A stretch of 64,000 bases of DNA, from NCBI RefSeq assembly GCF_001043115.1, contig NZ_LFME01000001.1, positions 186,001-250,000 on the forward strand, in the 5' to 3' direction. The translations under genes and the position numbers were made by a program. The notes under the pieces are model-generated. The model made no database searches, had not been told where the DNA came from, and was given only the letters and a program-made list of their open reading frames with translations. Position 1 is the stretch's first letter. Each line of letters starts with the position of its first letter. This stretch comes from Xanthomonas sp. NCPPB 1128. GTDB taxonomy: Bacteria; Pseudomonadota; Gammaproteobacteria; Xanthomonadales; Xanthomonadaceae. Of the stretch, positions 17,709-29,939 are shown one piece after another.

Positions 17709-17963
17709 ATGAACGTTCGCAAGCTGTTGACCCTGGCCGCCCTGGTCGCCGCCGCGGTGGCCGTGCCGGTCGCGATGGCCCAGGCGCAGAGCGCCGATCC
17801 GGCCGCCTCCGGTGCCGCCGCCTATGAGGCGCAGGTCGCCAAGGAAAAGGCCGAGGCCGATGCCAAGGCCAAGCGCCGCGCCGCCGCGGCCGCCGAGCAC
17901 AAGGCCGGCAAGGATGCGGCCGCGCCGAAGAAGGAAGAGGAAGAGGAAGCGCGCAAGCCCTGA
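17709..17963 (+). CDS. small exported Ala/Lys/Glu-rich protein, 84 aa
   Basis: Short protein with a clear signal peptide (LLTLAALVAAAVAVPVAMAQA, cleavage after AQA likely) and a highly charged mature part rich in Ala, Lys and Glu, ending in KKEEEEEARKP. It has the look of a flexible helical periplasmic protein; no family was recognised and no enzymatic motif is visible. The ribosome site AAAGGAG (17697-17703) precedes the ATG at 17709. It is followed by a strong terminator, so it is a separate transcription unit between parE and pyrG. Confidence 0.7.
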   Translation: MNVRKLLTLAALVAAAVAVPVAMAQAQSADPAASGAAAYEAQVAKEKAEADAKAKRRAAAAAEHKAGKDAAAPKKEEEEEARKP

Positions 17964-17987
17964 GCTTTCGCGCGGTTTCCTGCATAC

Positions 17988-18018
17988 GACGCCCCGGTCG
18001 CCCGGGGCGTCGCTTTTT
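17988..18018 (+). terminator. rho-independent terminator
   Basis: Perfect 10-base-pair hairpin GACGCCCCGG / CCGGGGCGTC with a four-base loop, followed by GCTTTTTT. It ends the transcript of the small gene at 17709. Confidence 0.92.
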
Positions 18019-18045
18019 TGTGGGGCGGCTGTTGCGCGAAAGCGC

Positions 18046-18074
18046 TTGGGCAAATCCGCTTCACCCGTTAAACT
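18046..18074 (+). promoter_or_regulatory. candidate sigma-70 promoter of pyrG
   Basis: TTGGGC (18046-18051) and TAAACT (18069-18074) are separated by exactly 17 bases and lie just downstream of the terminator and 26 bases before the pyrG start. Inferred from match to the -35/-10 consensus only. Confidence 0.5.
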
Positions 18075-18097
18075 ATGGCTTTCCGGGAGGCCTTTGA

Positions 18098-19765
<1,668 letters not shown>

Positions 19766-19766
19766 T

Positions 19767-20037
19767 TCCTTCTCCCATCGGGACCATGGCCCCCTTTTTG
19801 GGGGAAGGTGGCGCGAAGCGCCGGATGAGGGTACGGGGCGAAGCCTCGCGAAGTCGAATTCCCTAGGCTCCGCCCGGACCCTCACCCCAACCCCTCTCCC
19901 GGTGGGAGAGGGGCTTGATTCCATGAGGCTTCGTCCGGACCCTCACCCCAACCCCTCTCCCGGTGGAAGAGGGGCTTGATTCCATGAGGCTTCGCCCGGA
20001 CCCTCACCCCCGACCCCTCTCCCGGTGGGAGAGGGGA
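19767..20037. repeat. dispersed-repeat array with 61-bp tandem units
   Basis: Gene-free spacer between pyrG and kdsA. From about 19867, three units with a 61-base period contain CCCGGACCCTCACCCC, then the hairpin CCCCTCTCCCGGTGGGAGAG, then GGGCTTGATTCCATGAGGCT; the third is truncated. The preceding part (19767-19866) has an inverted version of the same modules seen at 6511-6835. Possible roles are transcription termination or messenger stability; the kdsA ribosome site lies after the array. Confidence 0.8.
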
Positions 20038-20095
20038 GTAACCTCGCCCCAATCTCGTGCCTCAACGGCGCGGGGCTCAACCGATAGGTGATGCA

Positions 20096-20926
20096 ATGAA
20101 ACTGTGTGGCTTCGATGTCGGCCTGGACCAGCCGCTGTTCCTGATCGCCGGCCCGTGCGTGATCGAGTCGATGCAGCTGCAGCTCGACGTCGCCGGCCGG
20201 CTCAAGGAGATCACTGGCCGGCTTGGCATCAACTTCATCTTCAAGTCCAGCTTCGACAAGGCCAACCGCACCTCCGGTACCAGCTTCCGCGGCCCGGGCC
20301 TGGAGGAGGGCCTGAAGGTGCTGGACGCGGTGAAGACCCAGATCGGCGTGCCGGTGCTGACCGACGTGCACGAATACACGCCGATGCATGAGGTGGCGGC
20401 GGTGGTCGACGTGCTGCAGACCCCGGCGTTCCTGGTGCGGCAGACCGATTTCATCAAGAACGTGTGCGCCGCCGGCAAGCCGGTCAACATCAAGAAAGGC
20501 CAGTTCCTGTCGCCGTGGGACATGAAGCCGGTGGTGGACAAGGCCAAGTCCACCGGCAACGAGCAGATCATGGTCTGCGAGCGCGGCGCCAGCTTCGGCT
20601 ACAACAATCTGGTCAGCGACATGCGCTCGCTGAGCGTGATGCGCGAGACCGGCTGCCCGGTGGTGTTCGACGCCACCCATTCGGTGCAGTTGCCGGGCGG
20701 GCAGGGCGGCAGTTCCGGCGGCCAGCGCGAGTTCGTGCCGGTGCTGGCGCGCGCGGCGGTCGCGGTGGGCGTGTCCGGCCTGTTCGCCGAGACCCACCCG
20801 GATCCGTCCAAGGCGCTGTCCGATGGCCCCAATGCGTGGCCGTTGGACCAGATGGAAGCGCTGCTGGAAACGCTGATGGAACTGGATGCGGTCACCAAGA
20901 AGCACGGGTTCTCGCGTTTCGCGTGA
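20096..20926 (+). CDS. kdsA: 3-deoxy-8-phosphooctulonate (KDO8P) synthase, 276 aa
   Basis: Condenses phosphoenolpyruvate with arabinose-5-phosphate to KDO-8-phosphate, the precursor of the inner-core sugar of lipopolysaccharide. The family phrases [30 protein letters not shown] and [11 protein letters not shown] are intact. Length is close to that of E. coli KdsA (284 aa). The start at 20096 has AGGTG before it; an in-frame ATG at 20057 would add 13 unlikely residues. Cytoplasmic; followed by a small membrane-protein gene and eno. Confidence 0.97.
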   Translation: MKLCGFDVGLDQPLFLIAGPCVIESMQLQLDVAGRLKEITGRLGINFIFKSSFDKANRTSGTSFRGPGLEEGLKVLDAVKTQIGVPVLTDVHEYTPMHEVAAVVDVLQTPAFLVRQTDFIKNVCAAGKPVNIKKGQFLSPWDMKPVVDKAKSTGNEQIMVCERGASFGYNNLVSDMRSLSVMRETGCPVVFDATHSVQLPGGQGGSSGGQREFVPVLARAAVAVGVSGLFAETHPDPSKALSDGPNAWPLDQMEALLETLMELDAVTKKHGFSRFA

Positions 20927-21011
20927 GGTCTCGGCTGCATCTGCGGCATCCGCGCGACGCTTGACGGGGAGTGGCCTGGCGGGCGTCTGCCTGCGCGACG
21001 GGCCGCGGGCG

Positions 21012-21347
21012 ATGAGCCCGCGTGGCCAGATCCACGCCCACGCCTGGGGGCTGTGCGCGCTACTGCTGTCGCTGCTGGCCTGGGCGGCGTTGGGCGTGGT
21101 GCTGTTCGCCTTCCTCCGCGCGATCGGTGCGCCCGGCGATGGCGATCACGGCATCCTGGCCATGCAGCCCTGGATCGTCGGCGGCCTGCTGGTGCTGGCG
21201 GTCGCCGCACTGGGCACCTTGATCGCCGCCGCGCTGGGCTGGGCGCTGCGGCGCGGCCGCCTCCTGGCCGGCATCGCCGCCGGCCTGCTGCTGGCGATGA
21301 TGTCCCTGATCCTGCTGTTCCTCGGCGGGATCCCGCTCCTCGGCTGA
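21012..21347 (+). CDS. hypothetical small membrane protein, 111 aa
   Basis: Three hydrophobic helices (about residues 12-36, 53-77 and 84-108) separated by short loops, with RRGR between helices two and three suggesting a cytoplasmic loop. No recognised family. The start at 21012 places the first helix close to the N-terminus; a longer frame opens inside kdsA at 20886 and is unlikely. It lies between kdsA and eno on the same strand, so co-transcription with kdsA is plausible. Confidence 0.6.
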   Translation: MSPRGQIHAHAWGLCALLLSLLAWAALGVVLFAFLRAIGAPGDGDHGILAMQPWIVGGLLVLAVAALGTLIAAALGWALRRGRLLAGIAAGLLLAMMSLILLFLGGIPLLG

Positions 21348-21383
21348 GGCGGCATTTGGCAAGGAACGGGCGGCCGGGGATAA

Positions 21384-22727
<1,344 letters not shown>

Positions 22728-22730
22728 GCC

Positions 22731-23093
22731 GTGCGCAACTGGCGCTGGCTGCTGCTGGTGCTGGCGGGATTGCTGGCGTGGCTGCAGTACCGTTTCTGGC
22801 TCGGCCCGGGCAATTCCGGCGAAGTGCTGGTGCTCGAAAGCCAGGTCGAGCACCAGAAGCGCGACAACGAAGGGCTGCAGCAACGCAACGCCGCGCTCGC
22901 CGCCGAGGTCAAGGACCTCAAGGACGGCGAGGCGGCGATCGAGGAGCGCGCGCGTAGCGAACTGGGCATGATCAAACCGGGCGAAAAGTTCTACCGCGTG
23001 GTCGAGAACGCGCCGGTGTCGACCGCGCCGGCCGGTACGGCAGCCGGCGCGCAGCCGGCGCCTGTGACGCCGGCGCCGGGCGAGCAACCCTGA
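22731..23093 (+). CDS. ftsB: cell division protein FtsB, 120 aa
   Basis: Bitopic inner-membrane division protein acting with FtsL and FtsQ. A single N-terminal membrane helix ([20 protein letters not shown]) is followed by a periplasmic coiled coil ([20 protein letters not shown] and onward) and the conserved [20 protein letters not shown] segment. The tail after residue 95 is an extra Ala/Pro-rich extension relative to E. coli FtsB (103 aa). The start is GTG at 22731, three bases after the eno stop. Its stop overlaps the ispD start (TGATG). Confidence 0.95.
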   Translation: MRNWRWLLLVLAGLLAWLQYRFWLGPGNSGEVLVLESQVEHQKRDNEGLQQRNAALAAEVKDLKDGEAAIEERARSELGMIKPGEKFYRVVENAPVSTAPAGTAAGAQPAPVTPAPGEQP

Positions 23094-23791
23094 TGGCCAC
23101 CGTCTGGGCCGTGGTCCCGGCGGCCGGCCGCGGCACCCGTTTCGGCGGCGCCACCCCCAAGCAGTATCTGCAGGCGGGCGGGCGCCCGTTGCTGGCGCAT
23201 GCCTTGGAAGCGCTGCTGGCGCATCCGGCGGTGGCCGGGGCGATGGTCGCGCTGGGCGCCGACGATACGCAGTGGCCGGGCTGGACCGAACTGACCGGCA
23301 AGCCGGTGCTGACCTGCCTGGGCGCCGGCAGCCGCGCCGGCTCGGTGCTGGCCGCGTTGCATGCATTGCCGGAATCGGTAAAGGCCGATGATTTCGTGCT
23401 GGTGCACGACGCGGCGCGGCCGAACCTGGCGCTGGCCGACCTGGACCGGCTGCTGGAGGCGGGGCGCGGCGATCCGGTCGGCGCGATCCTGGCCGCGCCG
23501 GTGCGCGACACGCTCAAGCGCGCCGGCGACGACGGCGGCATCGACGGCACCGAACCGCGCGAGCGCCTGTGGCGCGCGCTGACCCCGCAGTTGTTCCGGC
23601 GCATGCAGCTGAGCCGCGCCCTGGAGCAGGCCGCCGCGGCCGGCGTCGAGGTCACCGACGACGCGATGGCGATGGAATTGCTGGGGCTACGGCCGCTGCT
23701 GGTCGAGGGCGCCGAAGACAATTTCAAGGTCACCACGCCTGCCGACCTGGCGCGTTTCGAGTTCGAACTGTTCCAGCGGCAGGGCGGCTGA
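23093..23791 (+). CDS. ispD: 2-C-methyl-D-erythritol 4-phosphate cytidylyltransferase, 232 aa
   Basis: Third enzyme of the MEP isoprenoid pathway: transfers CMP from CTP to methylerythritol phosphate. The glycine-rich CTP-binding N-terminus ([12 protein letters not shown]), the [10 protein letters not shown] motif and the [15 protein letters not shown] tail are present. Length is normal. Start ATG overlaps the ftsB stop by one base and the gene stop overlaps the next start in the same way, so it is translationally coupled at both ends. Confidence 0.96.
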   Translation: MATVWAVVPAAGRGTRFGGATPKQYLQAGGRPLLAHALEALLAHPAVAGAMVALGADDTQWPGWTELTGKPVLTCLGAGSRAGSVLAALHALPESVKADDFVLVHDAARPNLALADLDRLLEAGRGDPVGAILAAPVRDTLKRAGDDGGIDGTEPRERLWRALTPQLFRRMQLSRALEQAAAAGVEVTDDAMAMELLGLRPLLVEGAEDNFKVTTPADLARFEFELFQRQGG

Positions 23792-24261
23792 TGCGGTTCG
23801 AGGACTCGGTGGCGCACGCCTGGCTGCAGCAGGTCGCGGACGCTGTGATCGTGATCGATGGCGACGACATCCAGCACGAGGCGAATGCCAACCTATGGGC
23901 GTTCTCGCCGCGCGACGCGCAATCCACGGGCATCGACGTCGCGAGCGTGACGCGGTTCGTGGAGGCGGTCGCCGACCATCGCCAGGCCACGCTGCGCGCG
24001 CAGGGAGCGCCGGCGATGACCTTCTATTGCTGGCACGACGGGCAGGCGCGGCAGTTGCGCTTCAGCCTGGTGTCGTCGGTGCACGGCCGCCTGCCGTTCC
24101 GCGTGCCGATCCAGCAGACGCCGTTGCCGGCGATCGTCGAACGCATCGTCCAGGCCGACTGGCTCAACCCGCAGTGGGGCGCAGCCGACGCCGAAGACGA
24201 CGCGATGCAGGCGTCCGAGGCCCTGCCGGTTTACGTGCGCACGCTGCACCCCGGCGTCTGA
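23791..24261 (+). CDS. hypothetical protein inside the ispD-ispF operon, 156 aa
   Basis: Soluble protein of unknown function without signal or membrane segments; begins [20 protein letters not shown] and is acidic in the C-terminal third. Start ATG shares a base with the ispD stop, and ispF follows 39 bases later, so it is certainly part of the operon. No enzymatic motif is recognised. The ORF can be read further upstream in frame, but that region is inside ispD. Its retention between two MEP-pathway genes suggests a real product; a direct role in that pathway is not supported by sequence. Confidence 0.75.
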   Translation: MRFEDSVAHAWLQQVADAVIVIDGDDIQHEANANLWAFSPRDAQSTGIDVASVTRFVEAVADHRQATLRAQGAPAMTFYCWHDGQARQLRFSLVSSVHGRLPFRVPIQQTPLPAIVERIVQADWLNPQWGAADAEDDAMQASEALPVYVRTLHPGV

Positions 24262-24300
24262 CCGCCAGACGGCGTCGCCGCTTTTAAGAACAGGATTCCC

Positions 24301-24804
24301 ATGTCACACGATTCCCTTTCCGCTCCTCCCTTCCGCATCGGCCAGGGCTACGACGTGCACGCCTTCGGCGAGGGCGACCACATCATGCTCGGCGGCATGC
24401 GCGTGGCGCACGAGCGCGGTGTGCTCGCCCACAGCGATGGCGACGTGGTGATTCACGCCTTGTGCGACGCCCTGCTCGGCGCGCTGGCGTTGGGCGACAT
24501 CGGCCAGCATTTCCCGCCGTCCGATCCGCGCTGGAAGGGCGCCGACAGCGCGCAGTTCCTCGATCACTGCGTTGGCCTGCTGCGTACGCGCGGCTGGCGC
24601 CTGGGCAATGCCGACATCACCGTGATCTGCGAACGGCCCAAGGTCGGCCCGCATGCGCTGGCGATGCGCGAACGCCTGGCGGCGCTGCTGCAGGTCGAAC
24701 TGGATTGCGTCAGCGTCAAGGCCACCACCAGCGAAAAGCTCGGTTTCACCGGCCGCGGCGAAGGTATCGCGGCGCAGGCCGTGGCCCTGCTGGTGGCGTT
24801 GTGA
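24301..24804 (+). CDS. ispF: 2-C-methyl-D-erythritol 2,4-cyclodiphosphate synthase, 167 aa
   Basis: Converts CDP-methylerythritol phosphate to the cyclodiphosphate, releasing CMP; the fifth step of the MEP pathway. The zinc-binding GYDVHAF motif, [18 protein letters not shown] and the [20 protein letters not shown] tail are intact. Length is about ten residues more than E. coli IspF. ATG at 24301 has AGGA a few bases upstream. The stop overlaps the GTG start of truD. Confidence 0.97.
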   Translation: MSHDSLSAPPFRIGQGYDVHAFGEGDHIMLGGMRVAHERGVLAHSDGDVVIHALCDALLGALALGDIGQHFPPSDPRWKGADSAQFLDHCVGLLRTRGWRLGNADITVICERPKVGPHALAMRERLAALLQVELDCVSVKATTSEKLGFTGRGEGIAAQAVALLVAL

Positions 24805-25850
24805 GCGAGTTGCCGCGTGCGTTCGGTGCCGCGCCGTTGCAGGCGCGCATGCGCAGCAGCGCCGAGGATTTCCAGGTCGACGAGCTGCCTGCATTCGCGC
24901 CGACCGGCGAGGGCGAGCACCTGCTGCTGACGGTGCGCAAGCGCGGCATGAATACTGCCTTCGCCGCGCGCCGCCTGGCGCAATGGGCCGGGGTGGCGGA
25001 ACTGGCGATCGGCTACGCCGGCATGAAGGATCGCCATGCGGTCACCACCCAGCGCTTCTCTGTGCACCTGCCCAAGCGCGTGGCGCCGGCGCTGGAGAGC
25101 CTGCAGGATGCCGATCTGCAGGTGCTGGAGGCGCATTGGCACAACCGCAAGCTGCCGCGCGGCGCGCTGGCCGGCAACGGCTTCGTGCTGGTGTTGCGCG
25201 AGGTGCGCGGCGAGCGCGCGGCGATCGAGATGCGGCTGGCGCAGATCGCGGCGCGCGGGATTCCCAACTGGTTCGGCGAGCAACGTTTCGGCCGCGACGG
25301 CGGCAACGTCGCGGCCGCGCTGGTGATGTTCGGCGGCCGCCGGGTGCGGCGCGAACAGCGCTCGCTGCTGTTGTCGGCCGCCCGTTCGGAGCTGTTCAAC
25401 CGGGTGCTGGCCGCACGCGTGGCCGCCGGCAACTGGGACAGCGCGCTGGACGGCGAGGTGTGGATGCTCGACGGCAGCCGCAGCGTGTTCGGTCCGGAGT
25501 CCTGGTCGGCGGCGCTGGCCGAACGCCTGCAGCGCTTCGATATCCATCCGTCCGCACCGCTGTGGGGCGCAGGTGAGCTGCGTAGCGCCGAGGCGTGCCG
25601 TGCCCTGGAACTCGCGGCGCTGGACGAGGCGGTCGCGCTGCGCCTGCGCGAAGGCCTGGAGCGCGAGGGGTTGAAGCAGGAGCGGCGTGCGACCCGCCTG
25701 CGCGTGGCCGACCTGCAGTGGCGCTGGCTGGATGGGCAGGGCGACGCGCTGGAGCTGCGCTTCGCCCTGCCGCCGGGCAGCTACGCCACCGCGTTTCTGC
25801 ACGAGCTCGGCCAGGTCGAAGAGGCGCCGCAGGCGTCCACCGAGGTATGA
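24801..25850 (+). CDS. truD: tRNA pseudouridine-13 synthase TruD, 349 aa
   Basis: Isomerises uridine 13 of tRNA-Glu to pseudouridine. The catalytic aspartate is Asp77 in [14 protein letters not shown], and the family's [12 protein letters not shown] and the AxFLHELG C-terminal motifs are visible. The start is GTG at 24801, overlapping the ispF stop by four bases (GTGA), which places [11 protein letters not shown] at the expected position. Length matches E. coli TruD (349 aa). It ends the operon; instead of surE, a minus-strand iron-uptake locus follows. Confidence 0.94.
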   Translation: MSELPRAFGAAPLQARMRSSAEDFQVDELPAFAPTGEGEHLLLTVRKRGMNTAFAARRLAQWAGVAELAIGYAGMKDRHAVTTQRFSVHLPKRVAPALESLQDADLQVLEAHWHNRKLPRGALAGNGFVLVLREVRGERAAIEMRLAQIAARGIPNWFGEQRFGRDGGNVAAALVMFGGRRVRREQRSLLLSAARSELFNRVLAARVAAGNWDSALDGEVWMLDGSRSVFGPESWSAALAERLQRFDIHPSAPLWGAGELRSAEACRALELAALDEAVALRLREGLEREGLKQERRATRLRVADLQWRWLDGQGDALELRFALPPGSYATAFLHELGQVEEAPQASTEV

Positions 25851-25875
25851 GCGCGGGACGGACGTCCCGCGCGCG

Positions 25876-28317
25876 CTAGAACCGGTAGGTGCCGGTCAGC
25901 AGCAGGCTGCGGCTGTCCGGCAGGGGCACGAAGGTCTCGTCGAAATCGTCCGCGTACAATCGCCGGTCGAAGACGTTGCGCATGCCCACGGTCACGCCCC
26001 AGGTGTCGGTGCGGTACGACACGTTCGCGTCGACGCTGGCTTGCCCGGGAATCTTGAAGTAGCCACCGGCCAGGCGGCGGCCCAGGGTGTGATCGCGCGC
26101 GAGGATGCCGCCGGCCACGCCCCAGCCGCTCCAGCGGCTGTCCTGGAACTGATAGCTGCTCCATAGGGTGAAGCGCAAGCGCGGCACGCCGGTGGTGGGC
26201 GTGCCGTCGCGTCGGCCGATGCGTGCCAGCGCCAGGCTGCTGCTCAGTTCCAGGCCCGGAGCGAGCGCGCCGACGAAATCCAGGTCCAGCCCGCGGTTGC
26301 TCTGGCTGTCGATCGGCCTGGCGAAATACGACGGATGCGCCAGTACCAGGTCGAAACTGCGATCGACAGTGATCTGGTAGTACGCGACGTTGAGCCGCGC
26401 CCGGTGGTCGAACAGATCGATCTTCGCCCCCACCTCCACCTGCTGCGACAGCGCGGGCGGCAGTGGCCGGCCGTTCTTGCCGAGCACGGCGCTCGGCGCG
26501 AAGCCGTTCATGGTGCTGGCGTACAGCGCCGCATCCGGACTCAGCTTGTAGACCACGCCCATGTTGGGCACCCAGCGGCGCCGGCGCAACTGGCGTAGCT
26601 TGCCCCTGGCGTCGTAGTTGGAGATCTCGTACGCGGAGCGGCGCAGCGCCAGCGACACGTCCCAGCGTTCGCCCACGCTGATCTGGTCCTGCAGCAGGAT
26701 GCCGCTGCGGCTCGACCAGGGACTGCCGGGGTAATGCAGGATGCCGCGCCGCGAATGCGGCCAGTGCACCGGTCCCAGCTGCGCGTCGCCGAACACGTCG
26801 TAGCGGTTGCGGTGCATGCGGATGAAGTAGTCGCTGCTGCCCAGGCGCGCACGCGTGTAATCCAGGCCCAGGGTCACGGTCTGCTGCAGCGGCCCGTCGC
26901 CGAAGCTGCCGACCAGGTCGTTCTGGATGGTGTAGTACGCCGTCGTATTGCGATAGGCCTCGGCATAGGCGCGCACAACGCCCTTGGGCGAAGGCGACAG
27001 CATGCCCCAGTTGCGCGCGTCGACCGCCTGGGTCACGTACTGCCCGCGGCTGCGCAACTGCCAGCGGTCGCTGAGCCGCTGATCGAGCAGGTAGTAGGCG
27101 CGTTGGGTCCGGTAGGCGGTGTGGTCCTGCGGGTTGCCGAGGCGCAGGGACCTGGGCGTCATCGCCGACACGTGATTGCGCAGCAGCAGCGCGTGATCGG
27201 CGGCCGGCTGGCGGTCGGTCACGCGCTGCACGCCGAGCACCAGACGGGTGTCCTCGCTCTGCCAGGCGATCGAGGGCGCCAGGTAGGCCGCGTTGCGCGG
27301 GCCGTAGCCCTGCGCCGTGGCATCGGCATGCTGGCCGGAGACGACGAGCCGGTAACTCAGCGGCGTGGTGCCGATCGGTCCGGTCGCATCGAGCCCGGCC
27401 TGCATGTCGCCGCGTTCGCCGAGGGCGTAGCTCAGTTCGCGCTGCGGCCTGCGCAGCGGCTGCTTGGTGACGACGTTGATCAGTCCGCTCATGTCGCCGC
27501 CGTTGCTGTCGCCGAGGATCGATTCCGGGCCCTTGAGCACCTCGACCCGCTCCACGCCGATCATCGGCGGATAGCCGCCGAGCCCGACAAAACTGTTCGG
27601 CATCCCGTCGGTCATGCCGTTGCCGGTGTAGATGCCGCGGATCTTGAACAGCGGCGCCCGCAACGGGTTTTCGATGTGCTGCACGCTGGCCACGTTGCGC
27701 AGCGCGTCGGCGACGGTGCGGACCTGCTGCGTTGCCATCAGGTGCGGGGCGACGACGTTGACCGACTGCGGCACCGCGATGGAGTCGGCGGCATAGCGCA
27801 GCGCGTCGCTGGCATAGGCGGGGACGTCGCCCATGGCGTGCTCGGTCAGCACCGCGGCGTCGACCTGTTCCAGCAGCTTGGGCGGCGTGCCGGCGCGATG
27901 GTCATCGGCGGCAGCCGCAGGATCGACCGGCGCCGGCGCGGCGGGCGTGATGGCCACCGTGTTCGCATCGAGCACGCTGTACGCCAGGCCACTCGATTGC
28001 AGCAGGCGCTGCAGCGCCGCGTCCGGGGTGAGCACGCCTTGCAGCCCGTCGCTGCGCAGCCCGGCCAAAGTCGGACTGGCGGTGAGCACCTGCACGTTGG
28101 CCTGCTTGCCGTAGGCGATCAGTGCGGTGGACAGCGCCTGTGGCGGGATCGAGAAGGAGACCCGGCGTGCGTCGGACGCGAGTGGCAGGGCGAGGGCGCG
28201 ATTCCAGGGTACGAGCTGCAGTGCCAGGCTGCCGCAGATGATCAGTCGCCTCAGCCCACGCACTGCCCGTCGCCCCCCAGCGGAAGCGCGAATTATGCCA
28301 TGCGCGGCATCGCCCAC
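25876..28317 (-). CDS. TonB-dependent siderophore receptor with STN signalling domain, 813 aa
   Basis: Outer-membrane receptor of the FpvA/FecA transducer type. Order: hydrophobic signal region (about 22-45), a secretin/TonB N-terminal (STN) domain (about 50-115; FSIPPQALSTALIAYGKQAN), a plug domain (about 165-290; AVPQSVNVVAPHL, RIEVLKGPES-like GVERVEVLKGPESIL) and a 22-strand barrel ending in LLLTGTYRF with the terminal Phe. The STN domain indicates it signals to the FecR and sigma genes just upstream. The siderophore is unknown. It lies 57 bases after fecR in one transcript. Confidence 0.93.
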   Translation of the reverse strand: MGDAAHGIIRASAGGRRAVRGLRRLIICGSLALQLVPWNRALALPLASDARRVSFSIPPQALSTALIAYGKQANVQVLTASPTLAGLRSDGLQGVLTPDAALQRLLQSSGLAYSVLDANTVAITPAAPAPVDPAAAADDHRAGTPPKLLEQVDAAVLTEHAMGDVPAYASDALRYAADSIAVPQSVNVVAPHLMATQQVRTVADALRNVASVQHIENPLRAPLFKIRGIYTGNGMTDGMPNSFVGLGGYPPMIGVERVEVLKGPESILGDSNGGDMSGLINVVTKQPLRRPQRELSYALGERGDMQAGLDATGPIGTTPLSYRLVVSGQHADATAQGYGPRNAAYLAPSIAWQSEDTRLVLGVQRVTDRQPAADHALLLRNHVSAMTPRSLRLGNPQDHTAYRTQRAYYLLDQRLSDRWQLRSRGQYVTQAVDARNWGMLSPSPKGVVRAYAEAYRNTTAYYTIQNDLVGSFGDGPLQQTVTLGLDYTRARLGSSDYFIRMHRNRYDVFGDAQLGPVHWPHSRRGILHYPGSPWSSRSGILLQDQISVGERWDVSLALRRSAYEISNYDARGKLRQLRRRRWVPNMGVVYKLSPDAALYASTMNGFAPSAVLGKNGRPLPPALSQQVEVGAKIDLFDHRARLNVAYYQITVDRSFDLVLAHPSYFARPIDSQSNRGLDLDFVGALAPGLELSSSLALARIGRRDGTPTTGVPRLRFTLWSSYQFQDSRWSGWGVAGGILARDHTLGRRLAGGYFKIPGQASVDANVSYRTDTWGVTVGMRNVFDRRLYADDFDETFVPLPDSRSLLLTGTYRF

Positions 28318-28374
28318 GCGTGCCGCGCGCGCGACTGCCGCCTGGGCGGGGACCGGGGTGGAGGGCGATACCGC

Positions 28375-29343
28375 CTATCGGCGGCTCAGCACGATCTCGT
28401 CCTTGCCCTGGCGCACCCGCAGCGGGAACACCTGCGGCAGGGCTTCGACCCACTGTGCGGTCGCCTGGGTGTCCACGGTGCCGGTGAAACTCAGCCGCGC
28501 AAGCGCCGGATCGGCCAGGCGCAGCGGCCTATCGCTGTAGCGGTTGACCCGGGCGATCACCGTGTCCAGCGGCGTATCGACGAATTCCAGCCGGTGATCG
28601 CGCCAGGCGATGGCCCGCGCCACGTCGACCTGGCTGACCTGCAGCGTGGGCTTGGCCGGGTCATAGGACACGCGCTGTCCGGCCACCGCTTCCAGCCCGC
28701 CGCTGCCGTCGGCCGGCACCTGGCCGGCGCCGTAGATGCGGACCCGGCCCTCGGTGACCGCGACTTCGACGCGTTCGCCGTCGCGGCTGACATCGAAGGC
28801 GGTGCCCACGTCCAGGATCGACACGCCGCCGGCGTCGACCACGAATGGACGCCCGGCGTGATGTGTCACTTCGAAGAAGGCCTCGCCGGCGATCAGGTCC
28901 ACGTGGCGTTGCGCCGCGCTGAAGCGGGTGCTCAGCCGCGATGCGCCGCCGAGCGCGATCCTGGACCCGTCCGCCAGCACGATGTCCTGGTGGCGGTTGG
29001 TCGCGCTGCTGTAGACCTGGGTGACCGGCGGCGCGCTCAGCTGCCGCCAGGCGAGGGCGCCGCCGAGCGCCAGCACGCCGGCGCAGGCCGCCACCTGCAG
29101 CGGCCGCCAGCGCGAACGCGGCGGCGCGAACCTGCGCACCACCTCGTCCCGCGCGGCCGCATCCAGCGTTGCCAGATCGCCGCCGAGCGCATTGATGCGT
29201 TCGAACGCCCGCAGGTGCCGCGGGTCGGCCGCGGTCCAGTCCAGCCAGCGCGCCACGGTGTCCTCGTTGCTGTCGGGTTCGCGCAGCAGGGTCCACCAGC
29301 GCGCGGCGTCGTCGAGGATGTGTTGGTCGATGCCGCTGTCCAT
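28375..29343 (-). CDS. FecR-family anti-sigma/sensor protein, 322 aa
   Basis: Inner-membrane regulator that relays receptor occupancy to the ECF sigma factor. A cytoplasmic N-terminus (about 1-90; DDAARWWTLLREPDSNEDT, RWLDWTAADPRHLRAFERI, the DUF4880 type) is followed by one membrane helix (about 92-112) and a periplasmic FecR domain (IVLADGSRIALGGASRLS, GEAFFEVTH, FVVDAGGVSILDVGTAFDVS). The ATG at 29343 shares one base with the sigma stop, so translation is coupled. A longer in-frame start at 29379 would lie inside the sigma gene and is disfavoured. Confidence 0.92.
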   Translation of the reverse strand: MDSGIDQHILDDAARWWTLLREPDSNEDTVARWLDWTAADPRHLRAFERINALGGDLATLDAAARDEVVRRFAPPRSRWRPLQVAACAGVLALGGALAWRQLSAPPVTQVYSSATNRHQDIVLADGSRIALGGASRLSTRFSAAQRHVDLIAGEAFFEVTHHAGRPFVVDAGGVSILDVGTAFDVSRDGERVEVAVTEGRVRIYGAGQVPADGSGGLEAVAGQRVSYDPAKPTLQVSQVDVARAIAWRDHRLEFVDTPLDTVIARVNRYSDRPLRLADPALARLSFTGTVDTQATAQWVEALPQVFPLRVRQGKDEIVLSRR

Positions 29344-29891
29344 TACGGGATCTCCGCTTCGTCGAAGCGTTTGCGGCAATGCGCGAGCGCGTTGGCCACA
29401 TGGTAGCGGACCATCCGTTCGCTCACGTTCATCGCCTTGGCGATCATGCCGAAGTCCTTGCCTTCGATCACGTGCAGCACGAATGCGCGGCTGGTCTTGG
29501 CGGGAAGTTCCTTCAATGCCCGGGTCAGCGCGCGCAGTTGTTCGCTGGCCGTGGCGTGCCGCTCCGGAATCGGCGGTAGCGGCAGGTCGTGCTCCGGCAG
29601 CTCCACCGCGGCGTTTTCGCGGACCTTGCGCATGCGCAGCCGGTCCACCGCCAGGTTGGAGGCGACATGGAACAGGTAGGCGCGCGGCGATGCCAGCGCG
29701 TCGGGACGCTCAAGCGTCACGATGCGCATGTACGCCTCCTGCGCCACGTCCTGCGCGTCCGCCATCGAGCCGAGCTTGCAGTGCAGGAAGGCGAGCAGGG
29801 CGCGGTGATGTTCCTTGAACAGCGCGTCGACCTGGTGCGCAGGCGCCTGCTCCGGCGACGGTGCGCCCTCGGTGTGCTCGGGCCGACTCAC
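29343..29891 (-). CDS. ECF sigma factor, FecI-like, 182 aa
   Basis: Sigma-70 factor of the iron-starvation ECF type. Region 2 (about residues 20-90; FKEHHRALLAFLHCKLGSMA, DVAQEAYMRIV, RAYLFHVASNLAVDRLR) and region 4 (about 120-175; LKELPAKTSRAFVLHVIEGK, then SERMVRYHVANALAHCRKRF) are present; the region-3 linker is short as in ECF factors. It probably drives transcription of the receptor under control of FecR. It lies 48 bases after the VirK/YbjX-like gene and is coupled to fecR. A Fur box was not recognised. Confidence 0.92.
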   Translation of the reverse strand: MSRPEHTEGAPSPEQAPAHQVDALFKEHHRALLAFLHCKLGSMADAQDVAQEAYMRIVTLERPDALASPRAYLFHVASNLAVDRLRMRKVRENAAVELPEHDLPLPPIPERHATASEQLRALTRALKELPAKTSRAFVLHVIEGKDFGMIAKAMNVSERMVRYHVANALAHCRKRFDEAEIP

Positions 29892-29939
29892 GACTGCTGG
29901 TGCTCCTGGAGGGAAGCGGCCGCGGCAGTATAGCCAGGC

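Noticed and set aside
26734-29406. 890-codon plus-strand open frame
   Set aside because: It lies opposite the TonB receptor and FecR genes, both of which have complete, well-conserved domains; no domain is visible in the antisense product.
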